The position numbers and the translations under genes were made by a program. Of a stretch of DNA of 64,000 nucleotides, positions 33,540 through 41,733 are shown in pieces. Under the pieces are notes generated by a model, which did not search any database, was not told the DNA's origin, and was given only the letters and a program-made list of their open reading frames with translations. The stretch lies in contig NZ_JABEQJ010000003.1 of NCBI RefSeq assembly GCF_014174255.1, positions 164,212-228,211 of the forward strand, in the 5' to 3' direction. The stretch is from Gluconacetobacter sacchari. Its GTDB lineage: Bacteria; Pseudomonadota; Alphaproteobacteria; Acetobacterales; Acetobacteraceae. Positions within the stretch are counted from its first letter, which is position 1. The number at the start of each line of letters is the position of its first letter.

Positions 33540-35093
33540 ATGGCCGGATTTGACATGAACACGAATGCGCTGCTTGGGGTCGGGCAGGGCGTCGTGCAGC
33601 CGCAGACCAATCAGCTTCAGAACATTGCAACGGCGCAGAACATCAAGAACGCCGCGCTAGCCTACACGCAGAACGCGTTGACGTTGGATGCTGCCAAGGC
33701 ACGCGGAGACGCGTATGGACGCCACTACAACGCCCTGACCGGACAATACGACATTCCCGGTATTCAAGACGATATGGCTAAAACTGCCGGAGGCCGCTTC
33801 GGTCTGCCCGAGACCGTGACGCAGCTCCGCAGCCAGCAGAAGCAGGCGATTGAGAATGACCAGGCTCAGACCCAGTTGCAGGCTACTCGGGCTGGTCATA
33901 TTGCCGGGCTGGCTGCCCCACTGATGAACAACCCGGATGTGACAAAGGCCGATGTTGCGCGGCAACTCGGCGTTGGGGTCGCCACGGGGACGATCGACCT
34001 CAGCACGGCGCAGAAGGTCTATTCGTCGCTGCCATCGGACAGCAAGGGCATCCGCACCTCTGTCCGTGGCTTGATGGACAGCCTCATGCCGGGCGCCGGG
34101 CAGTCCGCAGATGCGTTCGGCTCGATGCAGCTTGTGGACGTTGGCGGCCATCTCCAGTGGCAGAATGTCGGCTCTCCGGCCAGCGGCCAGGGTGGCGTCA
34201 ATCAGGGCGCGCCGATCGCGAAGACGCTGTCGCCGGGAGAAGCCACTGCACCGCAGCCGTATAACGACGCACGTGGAAATCCGAAGATCGGCACGCGCGC
34301 GCAGGTTGCTCAGGCGAACGGGCAAGGTGGCTATCTGGACACCACCAGCAAGCCCACCGTGCCGCCCGATGTGATGGGCAGCGGCCGCTATCAGGGAAGC
34401 GAGAACGATTTCTCGGGTGAAGGAACCGACGCGCAGCCGGGCGGATTCTCCGCAGGTCCGCCCGCTGGCCAGCTTGAAGCACAGCGCGCGACTGCCGAGG
34501 CTGGTGCCAAAGGTGCGAACGCCCTCATGTCGGCCGCTGCCAGCCGAAATGATCGGCTAGGCATGCTGGGGAATATGGCGACGGATCTGGATGGGTTCAC
34601 TAGTGGCCCTGGTGCAGAAAAATGGCGGAAAGCCTGGGCACTCATAAACAATATCACACCCTTTGATGTTGATTCGTCGGGGATCGAAAGCGCCCAGTCC
34701 TTCAACAAGTGGGCTCAGCAATTGGCGAACGCTCAGTCCCAGGCGCTCGGCAGCTCCGATGCCCGCCTGTCTGCGGCCGAGCATGCGAACCCGAACAGCA
34801 GTCTCCAGAAGGAAACCAATCAACTGATGATCCATCAGTTGATGGGCAACGAGGACGCCATCAATGCCAAGGCGCAAGCCTGGCGCGCGTCAGGGCTGCC
34901 GGCCGCACAATACCAGTCGTGGGATCAGGAGTTCAGCCAGGGTTTCGACCCGCGCGCGTTCCAGGTGCTACGCATGACTCCGGCTGAACGACAGAAGATG
35001 TTCCATGGCATGCGCGATAGCGGGCAGATGGACGAGTTCAAGCGTTCCTATAACCGCATGGCTGCCGCCGGGCTGGTGCCGAGTGGCAGATGA
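33540..35093 (+). CDS. Ejection protein, P22 gp20-like
   Basis: 517 residues, Gln/Ala-rich, helical, no TM. Opening MAGFDMNTNALLGVGQGVVQPQ... and position between gp7- and gp16-like genes identify it as the middle ejection protein. A TTG at 33534 is in frame, but ATG 33540 fits better. Confidence 0.75.
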   Translation: MAGFDMNTNALLGVGQGVVQPQTNQLQNIATAQNIKNAALAYTQNALTLDAAKARGDAYGRHYNALTGQYDIPGIQDDMAKTAGGRFGLPETVTQLRSQQKQAIENDQAQTQLQATRAGHIAGLAAPLMNNPDVTKADVARQLGVGVATGTIDLSTAQKVYSSLPSDSKGIRTSVRGLMDSLMPGAGQSADAFGSMQLVDVGGHLQWQNVGSPASGQGGVNQGAPIAKTLSPGEATAPQPYNDARGNPKIGTRAQVAQANGQGGYLDTTSKPTVPPDVMGSGRYQGSENDFSGEGTDAQPGGFSAGPPAGQLEAQRATAEAGAKGANALMSAAASRNDRLGMLGNMATDLDGFTSGPGAEKWRKAWALINNITPFDVDSSGIESAQSFNKWAQQLANAQSQALGSSDARLSAAEHANPNSSLQKETNQLMIHQLMGNEDAINAKAQAWRASGLPAAQYQSWDQEFSQGFDPRAFQVLRMTPAERQKMFHGMRDSGQMDEFKRSYNRMAAAGLVPSGR

Positions 35094-37527
35094 TCTCGAT
35101 GCGCATTACGAGCGCGCCGGCCAGTACTGGGGCGTAGATCCCGACATCCTGCGCGCCGTCCACCAGGTGGAAGACCCGTCTGGCGATCCGGCCGCGCGAA
35201 GCCGGGCCGGCGCGGTCGGTCATATGCAGATCATGCCGGCCACGGCCCAGTCGGTCGGCATCGACCCGCGCGATCCGGTCCAGTCGATCTACGGTGGCGC
35301 CCGGGTGCTGCGCGAGAACCTGGACCGCTATGGGAACCTTGCCGATGCCTTGCGGGCCTACAACGGCGGCACGGACCGGTCGAAATGGGGAAACGACGAG
35401 ACCATGGCTTATCCGCACAAGGTGGCCGACCGATATGCTGCCCTCAAAGCGCCAGGCGATGACCCCTTTGCCGGGCCCGGAACCGACGCAGGGGCTGGAT
35501 TATCCGGTCCAGAGCGCGGAGTGCCGCCGACTCAGGATGCCTTCGGCAGCATGTTCGACGCCGATCACAGCAGCGCCGCGCGTCAGGAGCCGAAGGAGAG
35601 CGCATTCGATGGCATGTTTGGGCACGAGACCGCATCTGCCATTCCCGCCGAAGCGCACGCGCACCAGGGTTCATGGTACGGAAACATGGCGCAGTTCGCG
35701 CAGGACATGGACCATGCGGCGCGCAACCAACTGATGCGTGTCGGCACCGAGGCGATCGACCACATCCCCGGCGTTCATGGACTGCTGAAGGGGACAGCGC
35801 TTGATCTTCAGGCGCGGCGCGCCGGCCTGGATCGAGAGGATCAGTCGGCGGCCGAGCGTGACGGTTCTGGTGCGACAGCGAACGAAGCAGGCCGATTCCT
35901 GACGAATGCGCTTCTGGCCGGGGCTGCGACGGAACTGGGCGCTGGGGCTCTTGGTTCTGCCGGGGGTGCGCTCGCTGGCGCGTTACCCGGAACTGCCGGA
36001 CGCCTGGTCCAGGCCGGGACGAACGCCCTCACTGGAAGCGGCGGCGCGCTGACCCGAGTGACGAGCGGCGCAGCTCAAGGGGCGGCAGCGAATGCGTTGA
36101 CGGGAGGCGACCCGTTGACCGGTGCTGCACTCGGCGGCGCGCTGGGGGCTGGCTTGCCCATGGCGGCCCGAGGTGCGCGCGCTATCGCTGGTCGCGCATC
36201 GTCGGTGGGCACGCGCGTCCTGAACCACCTGGCGCCCGAGACAGCGGAGGTTCCGCCCGCTGCCGATGCAGCGATCCCGAGCGAAGCGGCTGGAGCGGCC
36301 GCCTCAGCCCCCGGACCGGCGGTTGCATCCGCACCGCCCCCGTCGGATCCTGCGCCCGAGGCCGTGAAGCTGGGGCTATTCACGTCACCGAAGGATGCCG
36401 ACAAGCTGGCCGCCCGGATCTGGACCGACTACCAGAAGGGCGGACCGGTCGTTCTGGTCCAGTCCAAGATTCCTGGCGTGCAGCTTACGGCGTCGCAGGC
36501 CACGGGGAATGCCGGCCTAGCGCAACTGGAGCGGGTGCGCCGCGCCGCAAACCCGTCGCCCTTCACGGCCCTGGAACAGCAGAACAGCGAAGCGCGCAAC
36601 GCCTTCGCGCGGGATGTGATCGGCACGGAAGATCAGTTGCAGGCGGCCGAGGCGGCCCGCAGCGCGATTGAGGCCGAGCACCGCAACACAGCATTCGGGA
36701 ACCAGCAGCCGGTCGATGTGACGCCGATCCGCCAGCACCTCGCGCGCCTGATCGATGACAATCGTGGGCGCGATACGGTGCAGGCGCCGTTGATCGGCGT
36801 CCTGAAGCAGATCGGTGCCGTTGCCGACGAAAACGGGAATGCCCTGCCTGAACATCTGTGGAACGTCCGGAAATACATGGGCGACATCATCTCGCCGGCA
36901 ACGCGTGGGACCGCCCAGAGCGGGCACGCAGCAGCGTCGCAGCTTATGGCCCTCAAGCCAACGGTCACGGATGCGATCGAGGAAGGCGCGCCGGGCTTCA
37001 AGGCGTACGCCCAGCGATACGAGGAACTGTCCCGGCCAATCGACGCCATGCGGTTCCTGCAATCGCGCAACCTGACTGACACGCAGGGCAACGTGCGCCT
37101 TGGGCAACTCGACACGCTCTTGAAGGCAATCCGGCGCGAGAAGGGCAAGCCCGGCTACCGCGAGGCCGATAGCGTGACCGACGAGCAGTTGAAGGCGCTC
37201 GAAACCCTGCGCGACGACATGCGGCTGGCGTCACGCATCGATCTGGGCAAAGCACGCGGATCGGACACCAACATCAATCTGACGACCACCGGCCGTGTCG
37301 CGGATATGGCGCAGGGGATAGCTGGGAAGCTGGCCGGCGCGGCGGGCGTGGGACTCGGAGGCGCGCTGACCGGCGGCCTAGAAGGCGGCGCAGTCGGAAC
37401 GTATCTCGGAAATGCGCTGGCTGCTGGCGCATCGCGGCGCGTGGCCGGCCGGCTGGCGAATACCCAGGCCGCGACCTACGACGCTCTGGATAATATGCTG
37501 CTCAATCCCGCACGGCGAGGAAACTGA
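35083..37527 (+). CDS. Ejection protein, P22 gp16-like, with lytic transglycosylase domain
   Basis: 814 residues from GTG 35083 (overlapping the previous gene by 11 bp). The N-terminal about 110 residues form an SLT-type transglycosylase: catalytic-like Glu30 in HQVEDPSGDP, AVGHMQIMPATAQSVG, then ALRAYNGG. Long Ala/Gly-rich stretches follow, including membrane-seeking GAATELGAGALGSAGGALAG. P22 gp16 itself lacks this lysozyme-like domain, so wall-degrading activity is combined here with the channel protein. Confidence 0.83.
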   Translation: MADDLDAHYERAGQYWGVDPDILRAVHQVEDPSGDPAARSRAGAVGHMQIMPATAQSVGIDPRDPVQSIYGGARVLRENLDRYGNLADALRAYNGGTDRSKWGNDETMAYPHKVADRYAALKAPGDDPFAGPGTDAGAGLSGPERGVPPTQDAFGSMFDADHSSAARQEPKESAFDGMFGHETASAIPAEAHAHQGSWYGNMAQFAQDMDHAARNQLMRVGTEAIDHIPGVHGLLKGTALDLQARRAGLDREDQSAAERDGSGATANEAGRFLTNALLAGAATELGAGALGSAGGALAGALPGTAGRLVQAGTNALTGSGGALTRVTSGAAQGAAANALTGGDPLTGAALGGALGAGLPMAARGARAIAGRASSVGTRVLNHLAPETAEVPPAADAAIPSEAAGAAASAPGPAVASAPPPSDPAPEAVKLGLFTSPKDADKLAARIWTDYQKGGPVVLVQSKIPGVQLTASQATGNAGLAQLERVRRAANPSPFTALEQQNSEARNAFARDVIGTEDQLQAAEAARSAIEAEHRNTAFGNQQPVDVTPIRQHLARLIDDNRGRDTVQAPLIGVLKQIGAVADENGNALPEHLWNVRKYMGDIISPATRGTAQSGHAAASQLMALKPTVTDAIEEGAPGFKAYAQRYEELSRPIDAMRFLQSRNLTDTQGNVRLGQLDTLLKAIRREKGKPGYREADSVTDEQLKALETLRDDMRLASRIDLGKARGSDTNINLTTTGRVADMAQGIAGKLAGAAGVGLGGALTGGLEGGAVGTYLGNALAAGASRRVAGRLANTQAATYDALDNMLLNPARRGN

Positions 37528-37771
37528 CGCCGTGCAATGTGCGCTCGATCTGCCGGGCACGCCGCCGGGCGAGAAGGTGAGGGATGAAAGCGCAGGCCGC
37601 GACAATGGCCAATTCTGCCAATGCGCCTGGCGGATCGAGATGGCGCTGATCCATATAGGAAACGCGCTCAATTAAAGCGAGCAACGAAACGACCATCAGC
37701 GCGGGCCAGATCGAACCACGCACCCACCAGACGCCCCATGCGATGAACGCCGCAGCATACAGAATTATCAT
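37502..37771 (-). CDS. Small two/three-TM membrane protein
   Basis: 89 residues with hydrophobic segments IILYAAAFIAWGVWW, SIWPALMVVSLLALIE and ALAELAIVAACAFIPHLLA, then a basic tail. Convergent with and overlapping the gp16-like gene by 26 bp. No clear ribosome-binding site. Role unknown. Confidence 0.55.
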   Translation of the reverse strand: MIILYAAAFIAWGVWWVRGSIWPALMVVSLLALIERVSYMDQRHLDPPGALAELAIVAACAFIPHLLARRRARQIERTLHGVSFLAVRD

Positions 37772-37785
37772 ATGGCCAATTTAGC

Positions 37786-37814
37786 TTGTACCCCCATGGG
37801 AACGGAAGTAGAAT
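37786..37814 (+). promoter_or_regulatory. Sigma-70-type promoter of the S4-domain gene
   Basis: TTGTAC (37786-37791) and TAGAAT (37809-37814) with a 17-bp spacer lie 20 bp before the gene start. A separate promoter inside the late region is the hallmark of a moron expressed in the lysogen. Confidence 0.6.
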
Positions 37815-37834
37815 CTTGCCGCCAGGAGGAATGC

Positions 37835-38086
37835 ATGTCGGGTCAAAAGCTTATTGGAGATTTGTCTCACCGCATAATGAGCCGGGGCATGAACCTGGCC
37901 AAAGAAATTCCCTCTCCGATGGACCAAGAGACGAACTTCCTGTTCAAAGCAGTTCGGCATATTGATCTTGCCTCGTCATACGGGGAGGCACGTCGCCTTG
38001 TCCGGAGAGGGGTTATTCGTGTGAATGGCTCTATCGAAAGAAACGAACTGATGGAGGTGTCAAAAATTGACATTATTACTTTTTGA
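37835..38086 (+). CDS. S4-domain RNA-binding-like protein
   Basis: 83 residues; AGGAGGA ends 4 bases before ATG 37835. The C-terminal 40 residues (FKAVRHIDLASSYGEARRLVRRGVIRVNGSI) match the S4 alpha-L fold used by ribosomal S4, Hsp15 and TyrRS to bind structured RNA. No second domain is present. It is convergent and overlaps the next AT-rich gene by 11 bp. Function unknown; RNA binding is inferred from the domain. Confidence 0.75.
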   Translation: MSGQKLIGDLSHRIMSRGMNLAKEIPSPMDQETNFLFKAVRHIDLASSYGEARRLVRRGVIRVNGSIERNELMEVSKIDIITF

Positions 38087-38390
38087 CAGTCTCCAATTTT
38101 TCTATACGGGATCTCATTAATTTTGCTCTTGTTTCCATTGCAAAGATAAATTCTTCACCTACCGATTCACCACCAGCCTTACCGTTTAATTGATCTAAAT
38201 TTTCGATAATCTCATCAAGTTTTGTCTTGAAAATATCTTTTTTCTCGCCCGGAAGAAGGTAATAAAGTAATATCAATATCTCATTATTTACAACGTCTGT
38301 AGCATATATATTTGGGTCAAATCCCTCTGGGGCTGTTTTTATTTTAGACAGCTTATCCCAAGCTAGGTCATCAAAAATAGAATATGGCAT
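38076..38390 (-). CDS. AT-rich hypothetical cargo protein
   Basis: 104 residues starting MPYSIFDDLAWDKLSKI, with GAGGAA 7 bases before ATG 38390. Acidic and helical (KDIFKTKLDEIIENLDQLNGK). The coding sequence is far richer in A/T than the surrounding phage genes, which suggests recent acquisition from another source. A longer start at 38480 is possible. No domain recognised. Confidence 0.6.
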   Translation of the reverse strand: MPYSIFDDLAWDKLSKIKTAPEGFDPNIYATDVVNNEILILLYYLLPGEKKDIFKTKLDEIIENLDQLNGKAGGESVGEEFIFAMETRAKLMRSRIEKLETVKK

Positions 38391-38469
38391 CTCATTCCTC
38401 GCGCACCAAGAGAGAATGGCGAATGCCACCACCCCCGCGCGAGTCGGGTCAATGGAGGATAATGGAGCA

Positions 38470-38682
38470 ATGACACTCATGCGCGCCGACCTGGGCCAAG
38501 GCTCATCTGGCATCGGGCTTGAGGGATTTTCGACTTGCGAGATCCAGGTCGAGCTATCAAGCCGCCTTGGCGTCAGCACGCTCGACGCTACAGACCCTCA
38601 TGACGACATCAAGATTTCCATCAACGGGAAGATCGTCCTGTCCCGAACCGGGCCTGCCATCATCTCAGTCAACATCGATTAG
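38470..38682 (+). CDS. Hypothetical cargo protein
   Basis: 70 residues starting MTLMRADLGQGSSGIGLEG, with GGAGGA upstream, and ending in a strand-rich DDIKISINGKIVLSRTGPAIIS. Supported only by an open frame and ribosome-binding site; it lies divergent from the preceding gene. Confidence 0.4.
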   Translation: MTLMRADLGQGSSGIGLEGFSTCEIQVELSSRLGVSTLDATDPHDDIKISINGKIVLSRTGPAIISVNID

Positions 38683-38872
38683 AGGGGAATTCCCCCCTTA
38701 TGAAGTCGTCGAAATATCTGCCCTTTGACGGCGCCCTGACAAGGCCATCGTAGATGTGCTGGGGGACGCCTGCGTATCGGTATCGATATCCCCTTCTAAA
38801 TCCCAGAATGAGAACGCGGGCTACTGGGTCGTAATCGCCAGAAACGATGACGCTCGACTGCGGGAAAAGCAT
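38669..38872 (-). CDS. KTSC-domain protein
   Basis: 67 residues with AGGAGG before ATG 38872. SSVIVSGDYDPVARVLILGF, YRYAGVPQHIYDGLVRAPSKGRYFD and the end IRG are the KTSC pattern (strand, strand, Y.GVP...Y..L..A.S.G.Y). These small domains occur in phages and sometimes with toxin or lysyl-tRNA synthetase contexts; function is unknown. Confidence 0.82.
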   Translation of the reverse strand: MLFPQSSVIVSGDYDPVARVLILGFRRGYRYRYAGVPQHIYDGLVRAPSKGRYFDDFIRGEFPSNRC

Positions 38873-38932
38873 CCAATTCCTCCTGTGGAGGAATATCGAG
38901 CCAGTGGGCGGCGAGTCGGGTCAATGGCCCCA

Positions 38933-39328
38933 TCACGCACTGAGTGCCATCTTCGCGATGAAGCCTGACCGCGTTTCTCCGGCATCTTTCGCCCGGCTAT
39001 CGAGCCGCGCCAGGATGCGGCGAGGGAGCGTGATGTTCACCCGCTCGGTGGTGTCGTCAAACAATGCGGGGTCGACGCTGGCAAAGCCCCAGATCCATTC
39101 CGGGCCGGCCCAGTCAGGGCGCGCGCGCAGAGCATCCAGAGACGACGGGCGAGGAACCTCTTTCCCCTGGTCGATAGCGTCCTCGACCCACAGGGCAATG
39201 GCTTCGGCCGCGTTGCTCACGGCCTCCTCGAACGCATCCCCCGCCGAGAAGCAGCCGGGAAGATCGGGCACGATCACCCCGTAGGCTTCGGTATCAGATC
39301 CACGCTCGATCACGATCGGATAGTGCAT
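38933..39328 (-). CDS. hicB: HicB antitoxin
   Basis: 131 residues. Degraded RNase H-like HicB core YGVIVPDLPGCFSAGDAFEEAVSNAAEAIALWVEDA followed by a C-terminal ribbon-helix-helix ERVNITLPRRILARLDSRAK. Binds HicA and represses the operon. ATG 39328 is preceded by GGGAGGAG; ATG 39349, overlapping the hicA stop, is an alternative. Confidence 0.92.
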   Translation of the reverse strand: MHYPIVIERGSDTEAYGVIVPDLPGCFSAGDAFEEAVSNAAEAIALWVEDAIDQGKEVPRPSSLDALRARPDWAGPEWIWGFASVDPALFDDTTERVNITLPRRILARLDSRAKDAGETRSGFIAKMALSA

Positions 39329-39345
39329 TTTCTCCTCCCGCCGGG

Positions 39346-39528
39346 TCATTTCAACCCGGCCTGCTTGCGGATGGCGGAAACCAGACCCTTTCCCAAGTCT
39401 TTCTTGGGGTGAGGCACTGTGACCGAGTGCCCATGGTCGGGATGGCGGAATATGTGGTGCGAGCCACGCGACCGAACCTCAGTCCATCCCGCTTTCTTCA
39501 TTTCTCGGATTAGGTCGGCGCTGTTCAT
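39346..39528 (-). CDS. hicA: HicA toxin (mRNA interferase)
   Basis: 60 residues. MNSADLIREMKKAGWTEVR-SRGSHHIFRHPDHGHSVTVPHPKKDLGKGLV includes the dsRBD-like fold and the catalytic His in GSHHIF. Transcribed first, upstream of hicB. Confidence 0.92.
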   Translation of the reverse strand: MNSADLIREMKKAGWTEVRSRGSHHIFRHPDHGHSVTVPHPKKDLGKGLVSAIRKQAGLK

Positions 39529-39534
39529 GGCTGT

Positions 39535-39587
39535 ATTATGCGCACGATACACACTATAGGCAAGTGGAAAGTGTGTGCAGTGTGTAT
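39535..39587 (-). promoter_or_regulatory. hicAB promoter with inverted-repeat operator
   Basis: On the minus strand TTGCCT (39558-39563) and CATAAT (39535-39540) are 17 bp apart, ending 6 bp before hicA. ATACACACT (39547-39555) lies in the spacer and its exact reverse complement AGTGTGTAT lies at 39579-39587, a spacing suited to binding by the HicB RHH dimer pair. Confidence 0.68.
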
Positions 39588-39687
39588 TTTTCCCGGCGCC
39601 TCATCCGGCGGTCAAGCGCGCCGCGCGCGGTCATGCAGATGTGGGACGATCTGCAACATCAGGTGATTGCGGAAGCATAATCAGGCA

Positions 39688-39713
39688 GGGCGCTCGGAAA
39701 CGGGCGCCCTTTT
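39688..39713 (+). terminator. Rho-independent terminator
   Basis: GGGCGC (39688-39693) pairs with GCGCCC (39704-39709) and is followed by TTTT. It sits in a 300-bp interval (39529-39838) with no gene of more than a few codons, between hicAB and the lysis region. Confidence 0.6.
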
Positions 39714-39838
39714 GGTTCAGCGGGCTACGCTGAGAGACATCAGGAAACGCCCTTGAACACGCCCCCGCATTCGTACTAGATTCCCTCTCACGGCCAGCTT
39801 GCTGGTGACGGCACAATCAGTCCGAATTGTCCCGCGCC

Positions 39839-40156
39839 ATGCGTCCGTATCTGCTTGCCGCCATTTTCGCATCCATCAGTATCCCCGCGCTTGCTCAAAC
39901 GCAGGCCGCAAACCCAGTCGAACCGTTCACCGCTGGGCACCGGGCTGGCGTGGCGTCGAACCCGCTTGTGGTCCTGAACGTCAGTCAGGCAATGCCTGTT
40001 GCGTCGCTGCCTGCCACCTGCACAGACGGCGCTCTGGCACTGGCGACGGACGGCCGGACAGCGACGCAGAATGTCGGCGCTGGTACCGGCGTTGTCGTGC
40101 GTTGCCTGTCGAACAAATGGCTATCGATTGCCAGCGGACTCCAGGTTCAGAACTGA
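39839..40156 (+). CDS. Small exported protein
   Basis: 105 residues. A clear Sec signal (MRPYLLAAIFASISIPALAQ) with an ALA-Q cleavage site, then a short Thr/Val-rich mature domain with two Cys (ATCTDGALALATDG...VVRCLSNKW) that may form a disulphide. The stop overlaps the next start (TGATG). Possibly related to lysis or superinfection exclusion; no family recognised. Confidence 0.65.
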   Translation: MRPYLLAAIFASISIPALAQTQAANPVEPFTAGHRAGVASNPLVVLNVSQAMPVASLPATCTDGALALATDGRTATQNVGAGTGVVVRCLSNKWLSIASGLQVQN

Positions 40157-40413
40157 TGGATGGCGCAGTGATGGACTCAGTCTATCTCACCCGCGCCGAA
40201 GGCCGCGAGATCCGGGACGACCTTAAGGCCCTGGAGGCTGACATGGCGGTTGTGAAGGCCCAGCAGGCTGGGCAGCAGCAGACGCTCGATCAGATCCTTG
40301 TCCAGGTTCAGAAGGGGAATTCCGTCCGATCGATGATGATCGCCGGTGGATCTGGCATCGGCGGCGGCGTGGTAGCGGGGGTGGCGTATCTGGCCCACCT
40401 GCTGACGCAATGA
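40156..40413 (+). CDS. Holin/hemolysin-like small membrane protein
   Basis: 85 residues. N-terminal amphipathic coiled coil (REIRDDLKALEADMAVVKAQQAGQ) followed by a single C-terminal TM (SMMIAGGSGIGGGVVAGVAYLAHLL). This XhlA-like layout directly before an endolysin suggests a holin or co-holin. Confidence 0.65.
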   Translation: MDGAVMDSVYLTRAEGREIRDDLKALEADMAVVKAQQAGQQQTLDQILVQVQKGNSVRSMMIAGGSGIGGGVVAGVAYLAHLLTQ

Positions 40414-40826
40414 ACGCCGGCATTGACATCGCTGCCCGCACGGCCTGGGCCGAGGCACGAGGCGAGGGCATCGCCGGCATGCAGGCGGTCCTGAACGTCA
40501 TCGCGCACCGCGCGGCGCGTCCTGGCTGGTGGGGGCATGACTTTGCCAGCGTGTGCCAAGCGCCATACCAGTTTTCCTGCTGGCTGCCCGGCGATCCGAA
40601 CGGCCCCGAGGCTCGTGCCGTCACGGACAACGATCCTCTTTTCCGATCCGCCCTGTCCATGGCTGGGCGCTCTGCCTCGGGCAACCTGCCGGACCTGACG
40701 CGTGGATCGGACAGCTATTACGCGACTACCTCGCCGCGCCCGATGTGGGCAGCCGGTCGCGCCCCTCAAATCATCATCGGCCATCACGCCTTCTACCGCG
40801 TCGGCCTGACTGGAGACGGGAAGTGA
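40410..40826 (+). CDS. Endolysin, SleB-like cell-wall hydrolase
   Basis: 138 residues. RTAWAEARGEGIAGMQAVLNVIAHR places the catalytic Glu at 15 as in the Hydrolase_2 (SleB/CwlJ) fold, with CQAPYQFSCW and a C-terminal HHAFYRV. It would cut peptidoglycan at lysis. No signal peptide, so a holin is needed. ATGA overlap with the TM protein. Confidence 0.87.
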   Translation: MNAGIDIAARTAWAEARGEGIAGMQAVLNVIAHRAARPGWWGHDFASVCQAPYQFSCWLPGDPNGPEARAVTDNDPLFRSALSMAGRSASGNLPDLTRGSDSYYATTSPRPMWAAGRAPQIIIGHHAFYRVGLTGDGK

Positions 40827-41728
40827 CCCTACCCAATCTGAACGTTCCGATCTCCAAGGCCAATCTGCTGGACGTTCTGTCCCGGGTGACACAAAACGCC
40901 CCTAATGGAACGGGGGCGCTCCCTTCGATCTCGTTCGAGACCAACCAGCAATCTGGCATGTGGCTGATGTCGGATGGCGGCCTTGGGTTTTCCGCCAACG
41001 GGTCATCGAATTTCTACATAGATGGCGACGGAAATGCGAACATCTCAGGAGGCACGATCGGAGGGGTGACTGGTGATTTCACAGATGAAGTCACCATGGG
41101 GTTTTTCACGTCCAACGGAAATTCTCAGATCAATGGCCATCTGACGATTGCATCTGGCGACCCTCAAATACTGATTTACAACAACGGAACGACGAGTACA
41201 AAAGCCGCCATTACCTTTGGAAACGATAGCCAGTCTTGGCAGGCTGGACACGACCAGGCCGGGAACGGTACCGACGATTTCTACGTCTACCATGGGAAGG
41301 CCGGCACAACTCCGCTGCATATCGGCAGCAATGACAGCATCACGATGCCTGGTGTGGTCACAATCGGCGCTGCCAATGGGAGCGGCACGCAATCTTCTCT
41401 CGTGCTTCCCGCTATGAATGCTGGAACAGCTTCCAAGCGTTCGACTGTTCTTCTGGGATCGGCTGGGGGCGCTTCCGATGGCTGGACATTCGGGCGCGAC
41501 AATGCCTCCAGCGGTGCGAACGATTTCTTCTTCTACAGCGGCACAGCCAAGACGATCCGCCTTTGGATGGATGACGACGGTGTGGGCTTCAACGGGCTCT
41601 CCCCGACTGCCGCCCCAACTCTGAACGGCGGCCTTGTTGAGGACGGAACGGCGCCGAATGCATCCATGGCCGAATTGATCAATCAGATCCGTCTGGCGCT
41701 CATCAACAACGGCCTGTGCAAGGGATAA
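40823..41728 (+). CDS. Tail fibre / receptor-binding protein, copy 1
   Basis: 301 residues from GTG 40823. The first 65 residues (LPNLNVPISKANLLDVLSRVTQ...GMWLMSDGGLGFSANG) are shared with the following gene and probably attach to the virion. The body contains two copies of an about 50-residue unit (AITFGNDSQSWQAGHDQ...DDFYVYHG and VLLGSAGGASDGWTFGRDN...DFFFYSG). The C-terminus is a helical LINQIRLALINNG. No lyase or esterase motif is seen. Confidence 0.75.
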   Translation: MTLPNLNVPISKANLLDVLSRVTQNAPNGTGALPSISFETNQQSGMWLMSDGGLGFSANGSSNFYIDGDGNANISGGTIGGVTGDFTDEVTMGFFTSNGNSQINGHLTIASGDPQILIYNNGTTSTKAAITFGNDSQSWQAGHDQAGNGTDDFYVYHGKAGTTPLHIGSNDSITMPGVVTIGAANGSGTQSSLVLPAMNAGTASKRSTVLLGSAGGASDGWTFGRDNASSGANDFFFYSGTAKTIRLWMDDDGVGFNGLSPTAAPTLNGGLVEDGTAPNASMAELINQIRLALINNGLCKG

Positions 41729-41733
41729 TCACG

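Noticed and set aside
39631..39678. 15-codon frame before the terminator at 39688
   Set aside because: Too short and without ribosome-binding site to call.
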